Source: an uncultured Angelakisella sp. (GTDB lineage: Bacteria; Bacillota; Clostridia; Oscillospirales; Ruminococcaceae). From it: a stretch of 5,057 nt of DNA. Positions 4,535-5,057 of the stretch are shown one piece after another (within the stretch, counting starts at the first letter, position 1; each line of letters opens with the position of its first letter). The stretch spans positions 1 to 5,057 of the forward strand of contig CANOCD010000122.1 of NCBI GenBank assembly GCA_947564495.1. Direction: 5' to 3'. Position numbers and translations under genes: made by a program. The notes under the pieces were generated by a model. That model worked only from the letters and a program-made list of their open reading frames with translations, was not told where the DNA came from and did not search any database.

Positions 4535-5057
4535 ATGAAGAAGTTAGCGAAGGAACTGCGCCGGGCCCTGGGGCTGGTGCTGGCTTTGGCTTTGGTGTTC
4601 AGCTATACTCCGGTGATGAGCGCCTACGCCGATGACGAGGTCCCCGGGCAGGTGGTTTCCGCAGAGGACGCCGCCCCGGCGGAGACCCCGGTGGCTGACA
4701 AAGAGGCTCATCCCCTAGGGGATGAGGACGGGACGGATGTCCCGTCCTCTAATGCTGATGTTGGCGAGGAGGATGAGGGAACTCTGCCCGAGGATGCCAC
4801 CCCTGTTGAGGGTAGCGAAACTGAGGGGGATACGGAGGACGAGGAGCCCGTGGAGGAAATCGTCCAGGCTCCGGCGGACAATGCGAACCTGCTGGCGAAT
4901 GATGAATTTGTGGAAAAGAAATGCGACAAGTTGGGGCATAAAGTCTGGCGTAAAAGGGAAACCCGTAAAGGCACAACTTGCAAGGAGCACGATGTTGAAG
5001 TCGTTACATGTACCTTTCCTGATTGCAACTCTAGGTGGGAAGAAACCCTTTCTAGTG
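4535..5057 (+). CDS. Secreted protein with acidic linker and Cys/His-rich module (partial)
   Basis: The start ATG 4535 has a perfect AGGAGG six bases upstream; 174 codons are visible and the 3' end lies outside the window. Residues 1-32 are a classic Sec signal peptide: KKLAKELRR, then a Leu/Val-rich core and AYA (30-32) as the probable signal peptidase I site. Residues 33-126 are an extremely Asp/Glu-rich, Pro/Thr/Ser-containing low-complexity linker with no Lys/Arg after Lys 55, probably unfolded and exposed. From residue 130 the protein changes to a basic module with C130, H135, W138, C149, H152, C159 and C164. The C-x4-H, C-x2-H and C-x4-C spacings recall metal-binding modules found repeatedly in surface proteins of Oscillospiraceae, but I cannot name the family. 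A C-terminal sorting signal like that at 1-95 may follow. Two perfect inverted repeats lie in the linker codons. Confidence 0.8.
   Translation, partial: MKKLAKELRRALGLVLALALVFSYTPVMSAYADDEVPGQVVSAEDAAPAETPVADKEAHPLGDEDGTDVPSSNADVGEEDEGTLPEDATPVEGSETEGDTEDEEPVEEIVQAPADNANLLANDEFVEKKCDKLGHKVWRKRETRKGTTCKEHDVEVVTCTFPDCNSRWEETLSS
4707..4749. repeat. Two adjacent perfect inverted repeats inside a coding region
   Basis: Bases 4707-4726 form a perfect 20-bp palindrome centred on CCTAGG. GAGGACGGGAC (4724-4734) and GTCCCGTCCTC (4739-4749) are a perfect 11-bp inverted repeat with a GGAT spacer, overlapping the palindrome by three bases. Both lie in codons 58-72 of the secreted protein, in the acidic linker where amino-acid constraint is low. 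Confidence 0.8.

Overview
The window is GC-rich, densely packed bacterial DNA. It has consensus sigma-A promoters, AGGAGG-type ribosome binding sites and rho-independent terminators. A surface protein ends in an NPDTG-type sorting tail, and there are an Rpn-family nuclease and BTAD/GGDEF regulators. Together these suggest a high-GC gut Clostridia, most likely Oscillospiraceae (Flavonifractor/Pseudoflavonifractor-like). The taxon is an inference from style, not proven. Every supported gene is on the + strand.

Layout. Bases 1-95 are the last codons of a cell-wall-anchored protein, followed by a strong hairpin terminator (149-187). An XRE-type repressor follows (202-549). Bases 550-968 hold no convincing gene but are unusually structured: a perfect 96-bp direct repeat (583-678 and 815-910) carrying a GCAA-capped terminator-like hairpin, a perfect 24-bp inverted repeat (739-762), a predicted three-way-junction fold (760-817) and one more GC hairpin (923-950). 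An extended -10 promoter (969-997) then drives an Rpn/PD-(D/E)XK nuclease (1033-1887). Three bases downstream is a 63-aa ORF (1891-2082) that is a second copy of only the nuclease's C-terminal tail. That pair ends in a terminator (2092-2140).

A near-perfect promoter (2185-2213) and a leader hairpin precede a two-gene operon with an ATGA overlap. The first gene is a degenerate GGDEF protein (2283-3224). The second is a SARP/BTAD-type transcription factor (3221-4420). Both end in the same kind of cyclase-like domain, where the GGDEF signature is replaced by TSSQY or QPGQY but an RxxD motif remains. The last gene (4535 to beyond the window) is a secreted protein with a signal peptide, a very acidic linker and a Cys/His-rich module. 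Its early coding region holds two adjacent perfect inverted repeats.

How the genes may work together. The most interesting unit is the rpn locus. In E. coli K-12, Rpn nucleases are restrained by a short C-terminal form translated from inside the same gene. Here an internal Met codon with an AAGGAGG site lies exactly where the separate downstream tail ORF begins in the alignment, and base composition drops sharply at that point. This suggests a nuclease with both an intragenic and a duplicated stand-alone tail protein as possible inhibitors. The GGDEF/SARP operon looks like a regulatory module sensing a nucleotide or another signal through non-catalytic cyclase-like domains. It may control surface proteins such as the neighbouring secreted one, but that link rests only on proximity.
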